From Pseudopedobacter sp037968815 (GTDB lineage Bacteria; Bacteroidota; Bacteroidia; Sphingobacteriales; Sphingobacteriaceae), in assembly GCA_037968815.1 (NCBI GenBank), contig JBBKWF010000021.1:124001-188000 (forward strand): a DNA stretch of 64,000 nt. Direction: 5' to 3'. A program made the position numbers and the translations under genes. How positions within the stretch are numbered: the stretch's first letter is position 1; each line of letters opens with the position of its first letter. Positions 7,641-14,572 of the stretch are shown piece after piece. The notes under the pieces were generated by a model. It was not told the origin of the DNA, did no database searches, and was given only the letters and a program-made list of their open reading frames with translations.

Positions 7641-8155
7641 TGTTTACCAACAAAGCGAGAATTTTAGTTTGCGTTTTATTGGTATTGGTTGCCGGTTTTG
7701 CTGCATGGCTAAAAGTTTATGAAATTTCTGCTTTAAGCGGGATGTTTATTGTTTTGGTAATTTGGGGGTATTTTAAAGAAGGGCCTATAATTTTAGCTGC
7801 TCAGCAGTTTAAGATTAAAAATTACAGTAAAGCAAAAGAATTATTGCACAGTGTAAAAAAGCCTGAGCTTTTAAATAAACGCCGTAAACCTTATTACCAC
7901 TTCATGCTAGGGAGCATTGCCGTAGCAGAGGGAGATTATGAGTCAGCGGAGTTCTATTTAGGTCAAGCCTCTGTTTTGGGATTGCGGGCTAGTGATTTAG
8001 GAGTAGCCTTAATGCACTTGGCAAATATTAGCCTTAGAAATAAGGAAAAGGAAAAGGGGATGGTGTGGATTAAACAGTCAGAAAGCTTGCCCTTGACGGC
8101 AAAATACAAGAGTATATTAAGTAATATCGAAAAAGAAATACAGAAGATTAGATGA
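7640..8155 (+). CDS. Membrane-anchored TPR-like protein
   Basis: A 171-residue protein I do not recognise by name. Two hydrophobic helices (about residues 8-24 and 27-44) anchor it in the inner membrane; the rest is a soluble helical region with TPR-like helix pairs, such as RKPYYHFMLGSIAVAEGDY and ESAEFYLGQASVLGLRASD. It shares bases with both neighbours: TAATG with the response regulator and ATGA with hemE, so it is coupled in translation to both. That tight placement suggests a role with the two-component system or in organising heme enzymes at the membrane, but no function can be read from the sequence. Confidence 0.85.
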   Translation: MFTNKARILVCVLLVLVAGFAAWLKVYEISALSGMFIVLVIWGYFKEGPIILAAQQFKIKNYSKAKELLHSVKKPELLNKRRKPYYHFMLGSIAVAEGDYESAEFYLGQASVLGLRASDLGVALMHLANISLRNKEKEKGMVWIKQSESLPLTAKYKSILSNIEKEIQKIR

Positions 8156-9177
8156 AGAATTCCTTGTTTATTGATTCGGCGTTTTCAAGAAAAACGGAAC
8201 GCCCACCGGTTTGGATGATGCGTCAAGCAGGTCGTTTTATGCCCGAATATTGGGAGATTAAAAACAAGTACTCGTTTTTAGAAATGTGTAAAACACCAGA
8301 GATTGCTGCTGATGTAACCATGTTGCCTGTTGATTTATTAGGAATTGATGCCGCTATTTTATTTTGCGATATTTTGGTGACTGGTGAAGCAATGGGTGGT
8401 GATTTAAGTTTTACTCAAGGTGTAGGGCCTAGGTTTGCTAATCCTATTAGAAATGAAAAAGACATCGACAATTTAAATGTTGATGTGATGGGTAATTTGC
8501 AATATGTTGCCGATGCCATTAAAGTAATTCAACAGCGTTTAAATAGTTCTATTCCGCTAATTGGTTTTGCAGGAGCACCTTTTACAGTAATGAGTTATTT
8601 GATAGAAGGAGGATCGTCTAAAGATTTTAAGTTGACCAAACTTTTTATCCATAACCATCCAGAATTGGCTCATAAGTTATTGAGTAAGATTGCTGCAGTT
8701 ACAATTGATTATTTGAACCTACAGATTGCAGCTGGCGTTAATGCAGTGCAGTTGTTTGATAGTTGGGCACTAGCTTTATGTTGGGATGACTACAAGGAGT
8801 TTTCGCACCAGTATAACGTAGATATTATTTCTAAATTAAATAGAAAAGATGTTCCTGTAATTTCTTTCTGTAAAGGAAGTTCTGTTTTTGCACCACTAAT
8901 GGCAGAAGCGAAACCAGATGTAATTTCCATTGACTGGAATGCAGATTTAAGAGATATTAAAGGAAGAATTCCTTCAAATATTGCTGTTCAAGGGAATTTG
9001 GACCCTCATATTTTATATGCGGATAAACATGTGATTAAAGATCGTATACATCGCTTATTTGAGCGTATGCGTGGCGAAGACGGCTTTGTCTTTAATTTGG
9101 GTCACGGTATTATGCCCGACATCCCTTTCGATAACGTGAAGTACGCTATTGAGGTAGTAAAAGAGTTTAGATATTAA
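8152..9177 (+). CDS. hemE: Uroporphyrinogen decarboxylase
   Basis: HemE removes the four acetate carboxyl groups of uroporphyrinogen III to give coproporphyrinogen III; the enzyme is cytoplasmic and needs no cofactor. The 341-residue protein has the N-terminal signature RPPVWMMRQAGRFMPEY (substrate-binding Arg24 and Arg28), the conserved Asp73 in AAILFCDILV, the GFAGAPFTVMSYLIEGG segment and the C-terminal NLGHGIMPDIPFDNV. Its ATG overlaps the stop of the TPR gene (ATGA). It is the last step before the oxygen-dependent/independent branch, whose genes (hemF/hemN) are not in this window. Confidence 0.97.
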   Translation: MKNSLFIDSAFSRKTERPPVWMMRQAGRFMPEYWEIKNKYSFLEMCKTPEIAADVTMLPVDLLGIDAAILFCDILVTGEAMGGDLSFTQGVGPRFANPIRNEKDIDNLNVDVMGNLQYVADAIKVIQQRLNSSIPLIGFAGAPFTVMSYLIEGGSSKDFKLTKLFIHNHPELAHKLLSKIAAVTIDYLNLQIAAGVNAVQLFDSWALALCWDDYKEFSHQYNVDIISKLNRKDVPVISFCKGSSVFAPLMAEAKPDVISIDWNADLRDIKGRIPSNIAVQGNLDPHILYADKHVIKDRIHRLFERMRGEDGFVFNLGHGIMPDIPFDNVKYAIEVVKEFRY

Positions 9178-9283
9178 TTAGTTTGATAGGGATTAGGTAG
9201 TTAGTTTTTTAGGCTTGTAAAGTGGTTAATTATTTAGCCCCAAGCACCGACAAACTAACCACCTAACTACACCCTAGCCAACT

Positions 9284-9311
9284 AACCAACCAACCAACCA
9301 ACCAACCAACC
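9284..9311 (+). repeat. AACC tetranucleotide tandem repeat before hemJ
   Basis: Seven perfect AACC units run from 9284 to 9311, followed by AACT and AAC up to the hemJ ATG at 9319. The upstream DNA (9185-9283) is also rich in CTAACC and its complement GGTTAG, for example GTAGTTAG and CTAACTAC. The tract occupies the region where a ribosome would bind, so slippage could change hemJ expression. Confidence 0.8.
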
Positions 9312-9318
9312 AACTAAC

Positions 9319-9861
9319 ATGTACAGATACGTACTTGCCATTCATATTATTTTTGTAGTCAGCTGGATGGCAGGCCTGTTTTACATTGTGCGTTTGTTTA
9401 TTTACCATACAGAAGCCAATGATAAGCCGGAGCAGGAGCGTATGATTCTGCAAAAACAGTTTCAGCTGATGGAAGGTAAACTGTGGAACATCATCACCAC
9501 GCCAGCAATGATTTTATCTGTTGGTGCTGGTTTAACAATGCTTTACCTTAACCCGGCATTACTCCATACAGATTGGATGTGGGTAAAACTTGCCTTCGTT
9601 ACCGGCTTACTCATTTATCACTTTATGTGCGCCGGAATTATTAAACAACTGAAAGCCGGGAGGTTTTGGATGACAAGTACTCAGCTTCGTTTATGGAACG
9701 AGCTAGCGACCATATTTTTAGTAGCAATTGTTTTTACCGTGATTCTAAAAAACGCTGTTGATTGGATTTACGGTTTAGTGGGTTTAGTGATTTTTGCAGC
9801 GGTTATTATGATGGCTGTAAAGCTTTACAAAAAATCGAGACAGAAAAACAACAAGCTATAG
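9319..9861 (+). CDS. hemJ: Protoporphyrinogen IX oxidase, HemJ type
   Basis: HemJ oxidises protoporphyrinogen IX to protoporphyrin IX in the inner membrane and probably passes electrons to the respiratory chain. The 180-residue protein has four or five hydrophobic helices and the family's opening AIHIIFVVSWMAGLFYI with His9, plus Lys90 in DWMWVKLAFVTGLLIYH; the equivalent His and Lys are the functionally essential residues in the family. Such proteins are often labelled only UPF0093 or CopD-like. Its position straight after hemE supports the heme role. An AACC repeat tract lies immediately before its ATG. Confidence 0.88.
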   Translation: MYRYVLAIHIIFVVSWMAGLFYIVRLFIYHTEANDKPEQERMILQKQFQLMEGKLWNIITTPAMILSVGAGLTMLYLNPALLHTDWMWVKLAFVTGLLIYHFMCAGIIKQLKAGRFWMTSTQLRLWNELATIFLVAIVFTVILKNAVDWIYGLVGLVIFAAVIMMAVKLYKKSRQKNNKL

Positions 9862-9949
9862 ATCATTCTGCTTAAACTTTCAACTTCTCAAGAATAAATT
9901 AATACTCTTTTTAAGCTATGGCTTAAGGGGTTTTATTAAAAAATAATCA

Positions 9950-10396
9950 ATGAAAATATTAATGGTTTGCTTGGGTAATATTTGCCGTTCGCCTTTGGCA
10001 GAAGGTATTATGCAACATTTAGTAAAAGATAAAGGATTAAACTGGACGGTAGATTCTGCCGGAACAGGTGGATATCATATTGGTAGTAAGCCAGATTCTC
10101 GTTCTATTAGAGTAGCAAAAAATAACGGTATTAACATATCAACACAAGCGGCTCGTAAGTTTAGTGCTACAGATTTTAATCAGTTTGACTGTATTGTTGT
10201 TATGGACAAACAAAACTATAAAGACGTGGTAGCATTGGCCGAAACGGAGAGTCAAAAACAAAAGGTGAGGCTGTTAATTGATAATGATATGGTACCCGAT
10301 CCTTATTATGACGACAACTTATTTGAGCCTGTTTTTGAGCTTATTGAAACCAATTGTGCAAAACTTTTGACGGATTTGCAAAACGGAAAGGCTTAA
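9950..10396 (+). CDS. Low-molecular-weight protein-tyrosine-phosphatase
   Basis: A 148-residue cytoplasmic phosphatase of normal family length. The catalytic P-loop is at the N-terminus: VCLGNICRS with nucleophile Cys7, second Cys12 and Arg13. The general acid is Asp117 in VPDPYYDD. These enzymes dephosphorylate protein tyrosines or, in some bacteria, arginines, and often act with exopolysaccharide kinases; no such partner is nearby. It follows hemJ after 88 nt and precedes a small exported protein by 27 nt, so it may form a short operon with that gene. Confidence 0.94.
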   Translation: MKILMVCLGNICRSPLAEGIMQHLVKDKGLNWTVDSAGTGGYHIGSKPDSRSIRVAKNNGINISTQAARKFSATDFNQFDCIVVMDKQNYKDVVALAETESQKQKVRLLIDNDMVPDPYYDDNLFEPVFELIETNCAKLLTDLQNGKA

Positions 10397-10423
10397 TTTT
10401 AGAATAAATAATTCCTTTAGTAA

Positions 10424-10849
10424 ATGAAAAAGCTATTTATTTTAATTTTTGTTCTTTTAAGTGCAAGTGTGTATGCGCAAAAGGTAGAGAAAAATTTAAC
10501 CTATTATTACTACTACGCCAATCAAGACAAATATTTTAATGATTACTTGGACGCTCGAAAATTATTTGATGCTAAAAAGTATGACTTTGTTTTACCATCA
10601 TCTAAAGAAGCTGTAGCAGAATTAGAAGGAAACGAGAAGAAAATTTTTAGAAACGTAAATACCTACGCCGATTTTCTAAATAGGTATGGCATGAAAAACT
10701 CGGGGGAATATGCCGAATTGTGGTTCAAGCAAATGGATGCATTAAAAATATTCATCAAAAAAAACCCGGAGTTTTATCAACTTACAGCAAAGGAACGCCA
10801 AAGTGTGATCGATAAATGGTACTTCTCTGAAATGGCGGCTAATAAATAG
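10424..10849 (+). CDS. Small exported protein of unknown function
   Basis: A 141-residue protein with a clear Sec signal peptide (MKKLFILIFVLLSASVYAQ, predicted cleavage after AYAQ-like VYAQ at about 18-19). The mature part is soluble, rich in Tyr, Lys and Asp, with a YYYYYANQDKYFNDYLDAR stretch and predicted helices; no cysteines or lipobox. I do not recognise the family. It lies 27 nt after the phosphatase gene and ends 15 nt before a convergent lipoprotein gene. Confidence 0.75.
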   Translation: MKKLFILIFVLLSASVYAQKVEKNLTYYYYYANQDKYFNDYLDARKLFDAKKYDFVLPSSKEAVAELEGNEKKIFRNVNTYADFLNRYGMKNSGEYAELWFKQMDALKIFIKKNPEFYQLTAKERQSVIDKWYFSEMAANK

Positions 10850-10864
10850 TTATTTGAACTTAAG

Positions 10865-11362
10865 CTATTTACAGCTTAGTTTTTCAACTAGTGAAAACTG
10901 ATGTAATGCGCCTGACTCCAAGCTTTTCAAAACAAGAATACTATCTGTTTTGCTGTTAATTAAAAAGGAGTCGGTGAATTTTCCGCTTCGGTAACAACTT
11001 CCTTGGGTTTTATATTTAAACTCAAAATCTACAAAGTTACCATTGAATTTTAAGGTGTCGCCAATTACCTGGTAATACCCTTTTGCATATTCTTTCCATT
11101 CACTTTTATCGTAACAAGAGCCTCCTTGTAAATCTACTTTTGAGTAATTACTAATTACGGTATAAAAAGAATCGCAAGTAAAAGTGAAGTTGAAACCTTG
11201 GTAAGAAATCAGTTGACTTTTATTTTCAGTAGAATCTTGTGTCCATTTTCCTTGCAGAAATGCTTCGCCATCTGAGCTTTCAATTTTATTGAATTTGCAG
11301 GAGCCTAAAATAAATAGAATAGCTATAACTAAAGAAGTAGCAATGGATTGTTTGAATTTCAT
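10865..11362 (-). CDS. Lipoprotein of unknown function, lipocalin-like
   Basis: A 165-residue predicted lipoprotein: a hydrophobic signal ends in the lipobox ILGSC with Cys22. The mature part begins with a GKWTQDS segment and alternating beta-strand patterns (GFNFTFTCDSFYTVI, KFNGNFVDFEFKY) that resemble the small barrel lipoproteins common in this phylum. Three or four cysteines could form disulfides. It is convergent with the exported protein at 10424 and lies downstream of fumC on the same strand, separated from it by a terminator hairpin and a repeat, so it is probably transcribed on its own. Confidence 0.75.
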   Translation of the reverse strand: MKFKQSIATSLVIAILFILGSCKFNKIESSDGEAFLQGKWTQDSTENKSQLISYQGFNFTFTCDSFYTVISNYSKVDLQGGSCYDKSEWKEYAKGYYQVIGDTLKFNGNFVDFEFKYKTQGSCYRSGKFTDSFLINSKTDSILVLKSLESGALHQFSLVEKLSCK

Positions 11363-11382
11363 GTTTTCTTGAAGGGTTGCGT

Positions 11383-11480
11383 TGCGTTAAGGATTGAAAC
11401 GGCATCCTTTTTTGTTATTCTGAGCAGTGCCTAAGAGTAAATAAAAAAGATATAGTGTAAAGCCTGTTAAAACGCCCAAA
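11383..11480 (+). repeat. Dispersed repeat, TGCGTTA...ACGCCC family, subtype A copy 2
   Basis: It has the same ends and blocks as 3537-3634 and 62749-62836: TGCGTTAAGGATTGAAACGG, CATCC with a T run, a variable centre, AAAAAAGATATAGTG, AAAGCCTGTTAAAACGCCC. It lies between the fumC terminator and the start of the lipoprotein gene. Confidence 0.8.
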
Positions 11481-11499
11481 TAATTAAACGTTCTAAATA

Positions 11500-11532
11500 A
11501 AACTCACGAAGTTTTTGACACTCCGTGAGTTT
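11500..11532 (-). terminator. fumC terminator hairpin
   Basis: AAACTCACG (11500-11508) pairs perfectly with CGTGAGTTT (11524-11532). On the minus strand it is followed by a TTTTATTT run and lies 22 nt past the fumC stop. Confidence 0.7.
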
Positions 11533-11554
11533 AGTATTATGCAGGTAAACCAAT

Positions 11555-12952
11555 CTATTTTAACGAACCTACCATCTCTTCAGGTTTTACCCATTCGGTA
11601 AATTGTTCTGAAGTTAATAAGCCAGATTCAACAGCTGCTTCACGTAAAGTTTTATTTTCTTTGTGTGCTTTCTTAGCAATTTTAGCGGCGTTTTCGTAAC
11701 CAATATGTGGGTTTAAAGCCGTAACCAACATTAAAGAATTTTCTAAATGCTTCTGAATTTCAGGCAAATTAGGTAAAATACCAGCTGCACAATTGTTAGT
11801 GAAAGAAACACAAGCATCGCCAATTAAACGGGCAGATTGCAACACGTTTGACGCAATAACTGGTTTAAAAACGTTCAATTCAAAATGGCCAGTTGCGCCA
11901 CCTATTGAAACCGCAACATCATTACCCATTACTTGTGCACAAACCATTGTTAAAGCTTCTGGTTGTGTAGGGTTCACTTTGCCCGGCATAATAGAAGAAC
12001 CAGGTTCGTTATCCGGAATAATGATTTCGCCAATACCACAACGCGGGCCAGAGCTCAACATTCTGATATCGTTAGCTACTTTCATTAAAGAAACTGCTGT
12101 TCTTTTTAAAGCACCAGACATTTCTACCATGGCATCATGTGCAGCCAAAGCTTCAAACTTATTTGGCGCAGTGATGAAAGGCAATTTAGTTAAGGTTGCT
12201 ATGTGCTTAGCTACTAAAAAGTCGTAACCTTTTGGTGTATTTAAACCTGTACCAACGGCTGTGCCACCTAAAGCCAATTCTTTTACCGCTTCTAAAGCAT
12301 TGTTAATGGTTTTAAGTGAATTGGTTATTTGTTGTGCATAACCAGAGAATTCTTGACCCAAAGTTAGCGGTGTAGCATCCATGAAATGGGTACGACCAGT
12401 CTTTGTGATTTCAGCAAATTCTTCTGATTTTTTAGTTAAGGTATCACGTAAAAGCACCAAGCCCGGGATAGTAACTTCCATTACTTGCTTGTAAGTAGCA
12501 ATGTGCATGGCAGTTGGGAAAGTATCATTAGATGATTGCGATTTGTTTACATCATCATTAGGGTGCAAAACTTTATTATCGTCAGCCAAAGCGCCACCGT
12601 TCATTACGTGGGCATAATTAGCAATAACTTCGTTAGCATTCATGTTAGACTGTGTGCCCGAACCTGTTTGCCAAATTACTAGCGGAAACTGGTCATCTAA
12701 ACTTCCGGTTAAAATTTCATCACAAGCTTTTGCAATTAAATCTTTCTTTTCAACTGCTAAAACTCCTAAATCGGCATTAGCCATAGCGGCCGCCTTTTTT
12801 AAATAAGCAAAGGCATGTATAATTTCTATAGGCATTGAAGCCTCTGGTCCAATTTTAAAATTATTTCTTGAACGCTCGGTTTGTGCTCCCCAGTATTTTT
12901 CTGCAGGAACTTTAACCTCGCCCATGGTATCATGTTCTATTCTGTATTCCAT
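11555..12952 (-). CDS. fumC: Fumarate hydratase, class II
   Basis: FumC interconverts fumarate and malate in the TCA cycle; the class II enzyme is a cytoplasmic, iron-free homotetramer. I set the start at the ATG at 12952 (465 residues, close to the 467 of E. coli FumC), because MEYRIEHDTMGEVKVPAEKYWGAQT is the normal N-terminus and a promoter box at 12976-12983 lies just upstream; the longer frame to 13000 would start upstream of that promoter. Diagnostic motifs are SSNDTFPTAMHI, GRTHFMDATPLTLGQEFSG, and the signature GSSIMPGKVNPTQPEAL. It is transcribed alone, ending at a terminator hairpin. Confidence 0.97.
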   Translation of the reverse strand: MEYRIEHDTMGEVKVPAEKYWGAQTERSRNNFKIGPEASMPIEIIHAFAYLKKAAAMANADLGVLAVEKKDLIAKACDEILTGSLDDQFPLVIWQTGSGTQSNMNANEVIANYAHVMNGGALADDNKVLHPNDDVNKSQSSNDTFPTAMHIATYKQVMEVTIPGLVLLRDTLTKKSEEFAEITKTGRTHFMDATPLTLGQEFSGYAQQITNSLKTINNALEAVKELALGGTAVGTGLNTPKGYDFLVAKHIATLTKLPFITAPNKFEALAAHDAMVEMSGALKRTAVSLMKVANDIRMLSSGPRCGIGEIIIPDNEPGSSIMPGKVNPTQPEALTMVCAQVMGNDVAVSIGGATGHFELNVFKPVIASNVLQSARLIGDACVSFTNNCAAGILPNLPEIQKHLENSLMLVTALNPHIGYENAAKIAKKAHKENKTLREAAVESGLLTSEQFTEWVKPEEMVGSLK

Positions 12953-12975
12953 TTGTTTGCTTTTTGTTATGAAGA

Positions 12976-13007
12976 CAAAATTAAGCCTTTTTACACGCAA
13001 AGTCCAA
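12976..13007 (-). promoter_or_regulatory. fumC promoter (TTG-N21-TAATTTTG)
   Basis: On the minus strand a -7 box TAATTTTG (12976-12983) is preceded by TTG at 13005-13007 with a 21-nt spacer, the same spacing as before gldJ. The predicted leader is about 15-20 nt, ending at the ATG at 12952. Confidence 0.65.
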
Positions 13008-13098
13008 TTATTAACCTACTAATGTGTAAAACTCTCGTTGTTTTTATCGCTATATAATTTCTATTTTCAACGCTCGTTAAAAATGTTTAAAAATTACA

Positions 13099-14286
13099 AT
13101 GATTAAGATACGTTTGCTCCATTTTTTGTTGATTCCTGTTTTTATTTTAGCTGCCTGTTCTTCCCAAGATTCAAAAGAAAAAGAGGAGAAGAAAAAGATA
13201 GATGATACCGCTAAAAAAGATAGTTTATCCATCATTTTTGATGCTGGAAATAATGATAAAAAGCTGGATGAGTACTTTAAAGAAATCCACAGAAAACGTA
13301 ATTATAACGGAAACGTACTGATTGCAAAAAAAGGCAAAATTATTTATGAAGGTACTTTTGGGTGGGCCGATTACTTGCACCGAGATTCTTTAAAAATTGA
13401 CTCTCAATTTCAGTTGGCATCAGTTTCAAAACCGATGACAGCCACAGCCATTTTAATGTTGATGGAGCAAGGGAAACTGAAGTTATCCCAAACTGTTGAT
13501 GAGTTTTTTCCGGAGTTTCCTTACACCGGCATTACTGTTGAAATGTTGCTTTCGCACCGTTCTGGACTAAATAACTACGTTTATTTTACTGATGATATTT
13601 GGAAAGAGAAGTACAAAGGGATGACTAATTTGGATGTAATTAAGCTTTACGCCGAACATAAACCAGGACCTTACTTTCCGCCAAACAGGCAGTTTCATTA
13701 CAACAACACTAATTATATGCTACTATCTGCAATTGTAGCAAAAGTGAGCGGAATGGAGTTTGAAGATTTTATGCAACAAAATATTTTTAAACCTTCTGGG
13801 ATGAAAAATTCTGCGGTTTATTCTACAGCTAAATATGAGAAAATCCCGGTTGATGTGGTAGGGCATGATCGTGTTTGGCGTCGTTCTGTTCGTCAGGATT
13901 TTTTAGATGGCGTTACTGGCGATAAAGGTGTTTATTCTACGGTTAAGGATTTGTTTTTATTTGACAGAGCTTTGCGTGATGGTAGACTATTGAGTCAGCA
14001 AACTTTAGACTCTGCTTATACGCCACACAGCAAGCTTAGAAACACCTATTTTGGTTATGGTTTAGGTTGGCGGATGTATGTTGACTCTACAAGAAAAGAG
14101 CAAGTGGTTTACCATACTGGCTGGTGGCATGGTTTCCGTCATATTTACCTACGAGATATGAAACGCGACATCACCATCGTAATTTTGAGTAACATGGTAA
14201 ACGGAAGCATAAACCAAATTGACGAGGTTTATAAAATATTAGGAATGCCTGTGGTAAGAAGAGGTGTTGGGAATGATGATGATTGA
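13099..14286 (+). CDS. Beta-lactamase-family serine hydrolase (lipoprotein)
   Basis: A 395-residue predicted lipoprotein (lipobox LAAC, Cys20) with a Lys/Glu-rich linker (25-42) and a class C beta-lactamase-like domain. The SxxK motif is Ser108-Val-Ser-Lys111 (QLASVSKPMTATA), the YxN motif is Tyr201-Asn-Asn in FHYNNTNYMLLSAIV, and HTGWWHGFRH near the C-terminus replaces the KTG box, as in many esterase/peptidase members. The substrate cannot be deduced: D-amino peptides or esters are typical, and resistance is not implied. It is divergent from fumC and convergent with the PIG-L gene. Confidence 0.9.
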   Translation: MIKIRLLHFLLIPVFILAACSSQDSKEKEEKKKIDDTAKKDSLSIIFDAGNNDKKLDEYFKEIHRKRNYNGNVLIAKKGKIIYEGTFGWADYLHRDSLKIDSQFQLASVSKPMTATAILMLMEQGKLKLSQTVDEFFPEFPYTGITVEMLLSHRSGLNNYVYFTDDIWKEKYKGMTNLDVIKLYAEHKPGPYFPPNRQFHYNNTNYMLLSAIVAKVSGMEFEDFMQQNIFKPSGMKNSAVYSTAKYEKIPVDVVGHDRVWRRSVRQDFLDGVTGDKGVYSTVKDLFLFDRALRDGRLLSQQTLDSAYTPHSKLRNTYFGYGLGWRMYVDSTRKEQVVYHTGWWHGFRHIYLRDMKRDITIVILSNMVNGSINQIDEVYKILGMPVVRRGVGNDDD

Positions 14287-14387
14287 TTTTTGGGTGTTTC
14301 CCCAATGAAAAATTGGGGTCGGGCTTTGCGTTCATACGCACACAGGCTTTAGGCTTTTGGCCGGTATCCACTACAATCCCTAACACG
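14286..14387 (-). repeat. Dispersed repeat, TGCGTTA...ACGCCC family, subtype B copy 1
   Basis: Read on the minus strand it starts near GTGTTAGGGATTGTAGTGG, passes GGATACCGG and GCCCGACC, forms a hairpin (CCCCAAT/ATTGGGG) and ends ACACCCAAAA. It shares TTAGGGAT, GCCCGACC, a following hairpin and the CCCAAA end with 52910-53004. It starts immediately at the stop codon of the serine hydrolase gene. Confidence 0.65.
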
Positions 14388-14470
14388 TAAGCAATATTTT
14401 CGATTTTGAAGCTTACTGCATTGCCGGTCTTTGGTGTGTTCTTTTTAATGCATTCGTCATATTGAACTCT

Positions 14471-14548
14471 CGCTGGTGCGAGCTTGTAGCTCGTACAACA
14501 GTCAAACTTTCAATAAATAATTGGGACGAGCTACAAGCTCGTCCCAGC
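14471..14548. repeat. REPIN-like pair of inverted hairpins
   Basis: Two copies of a short palindrome face each other. The first (14471-14496) contains GTGCGAGCT/AGCTCGTAC; the second (14523-14548) contains the perfect GGGACGAGCT-ACA-AGCTCGTCCC. Each copy is the reverse complement of the other apart from a few changes, with about 26 nt between. This is the arrangement called REPIN in other bacteria. The second hairpin is followed by a T run, so the pair may also terminate the two convergent genes. No transposase of the associated type is in the window. Confidence 0.7.
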
Positions 14549-14572
14549 TTTTTAAAAAGGAAGATAGAAACC

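Noticed and set aside
9284..9318. AACC tract as part of a CRISPR or origin-type array
   Set aside because: Units are 4 nt without spacers, and no cas genes or DnaA boxes are nearby; it is a simple tandem repeat.
11793..12227. 144-codon frame antisense to fumC
   Set aside because: Shadow of a strongly conserved gene; no promoter or family features.
12953..13000. Longer fumC N-terminus
   Set aside because: The longer frame starts upstream of the predicted promoter box, and the extra 16 residues are not part of the family.
13099..14286. Beta-lactamase-like gene as an antibiotic-resistance gene
   Set aside because: The KTG box is replaced by HTG, and the domain is typical of broad esterase/peptidase-type serine hydrolases; resistance cannot be inferred.
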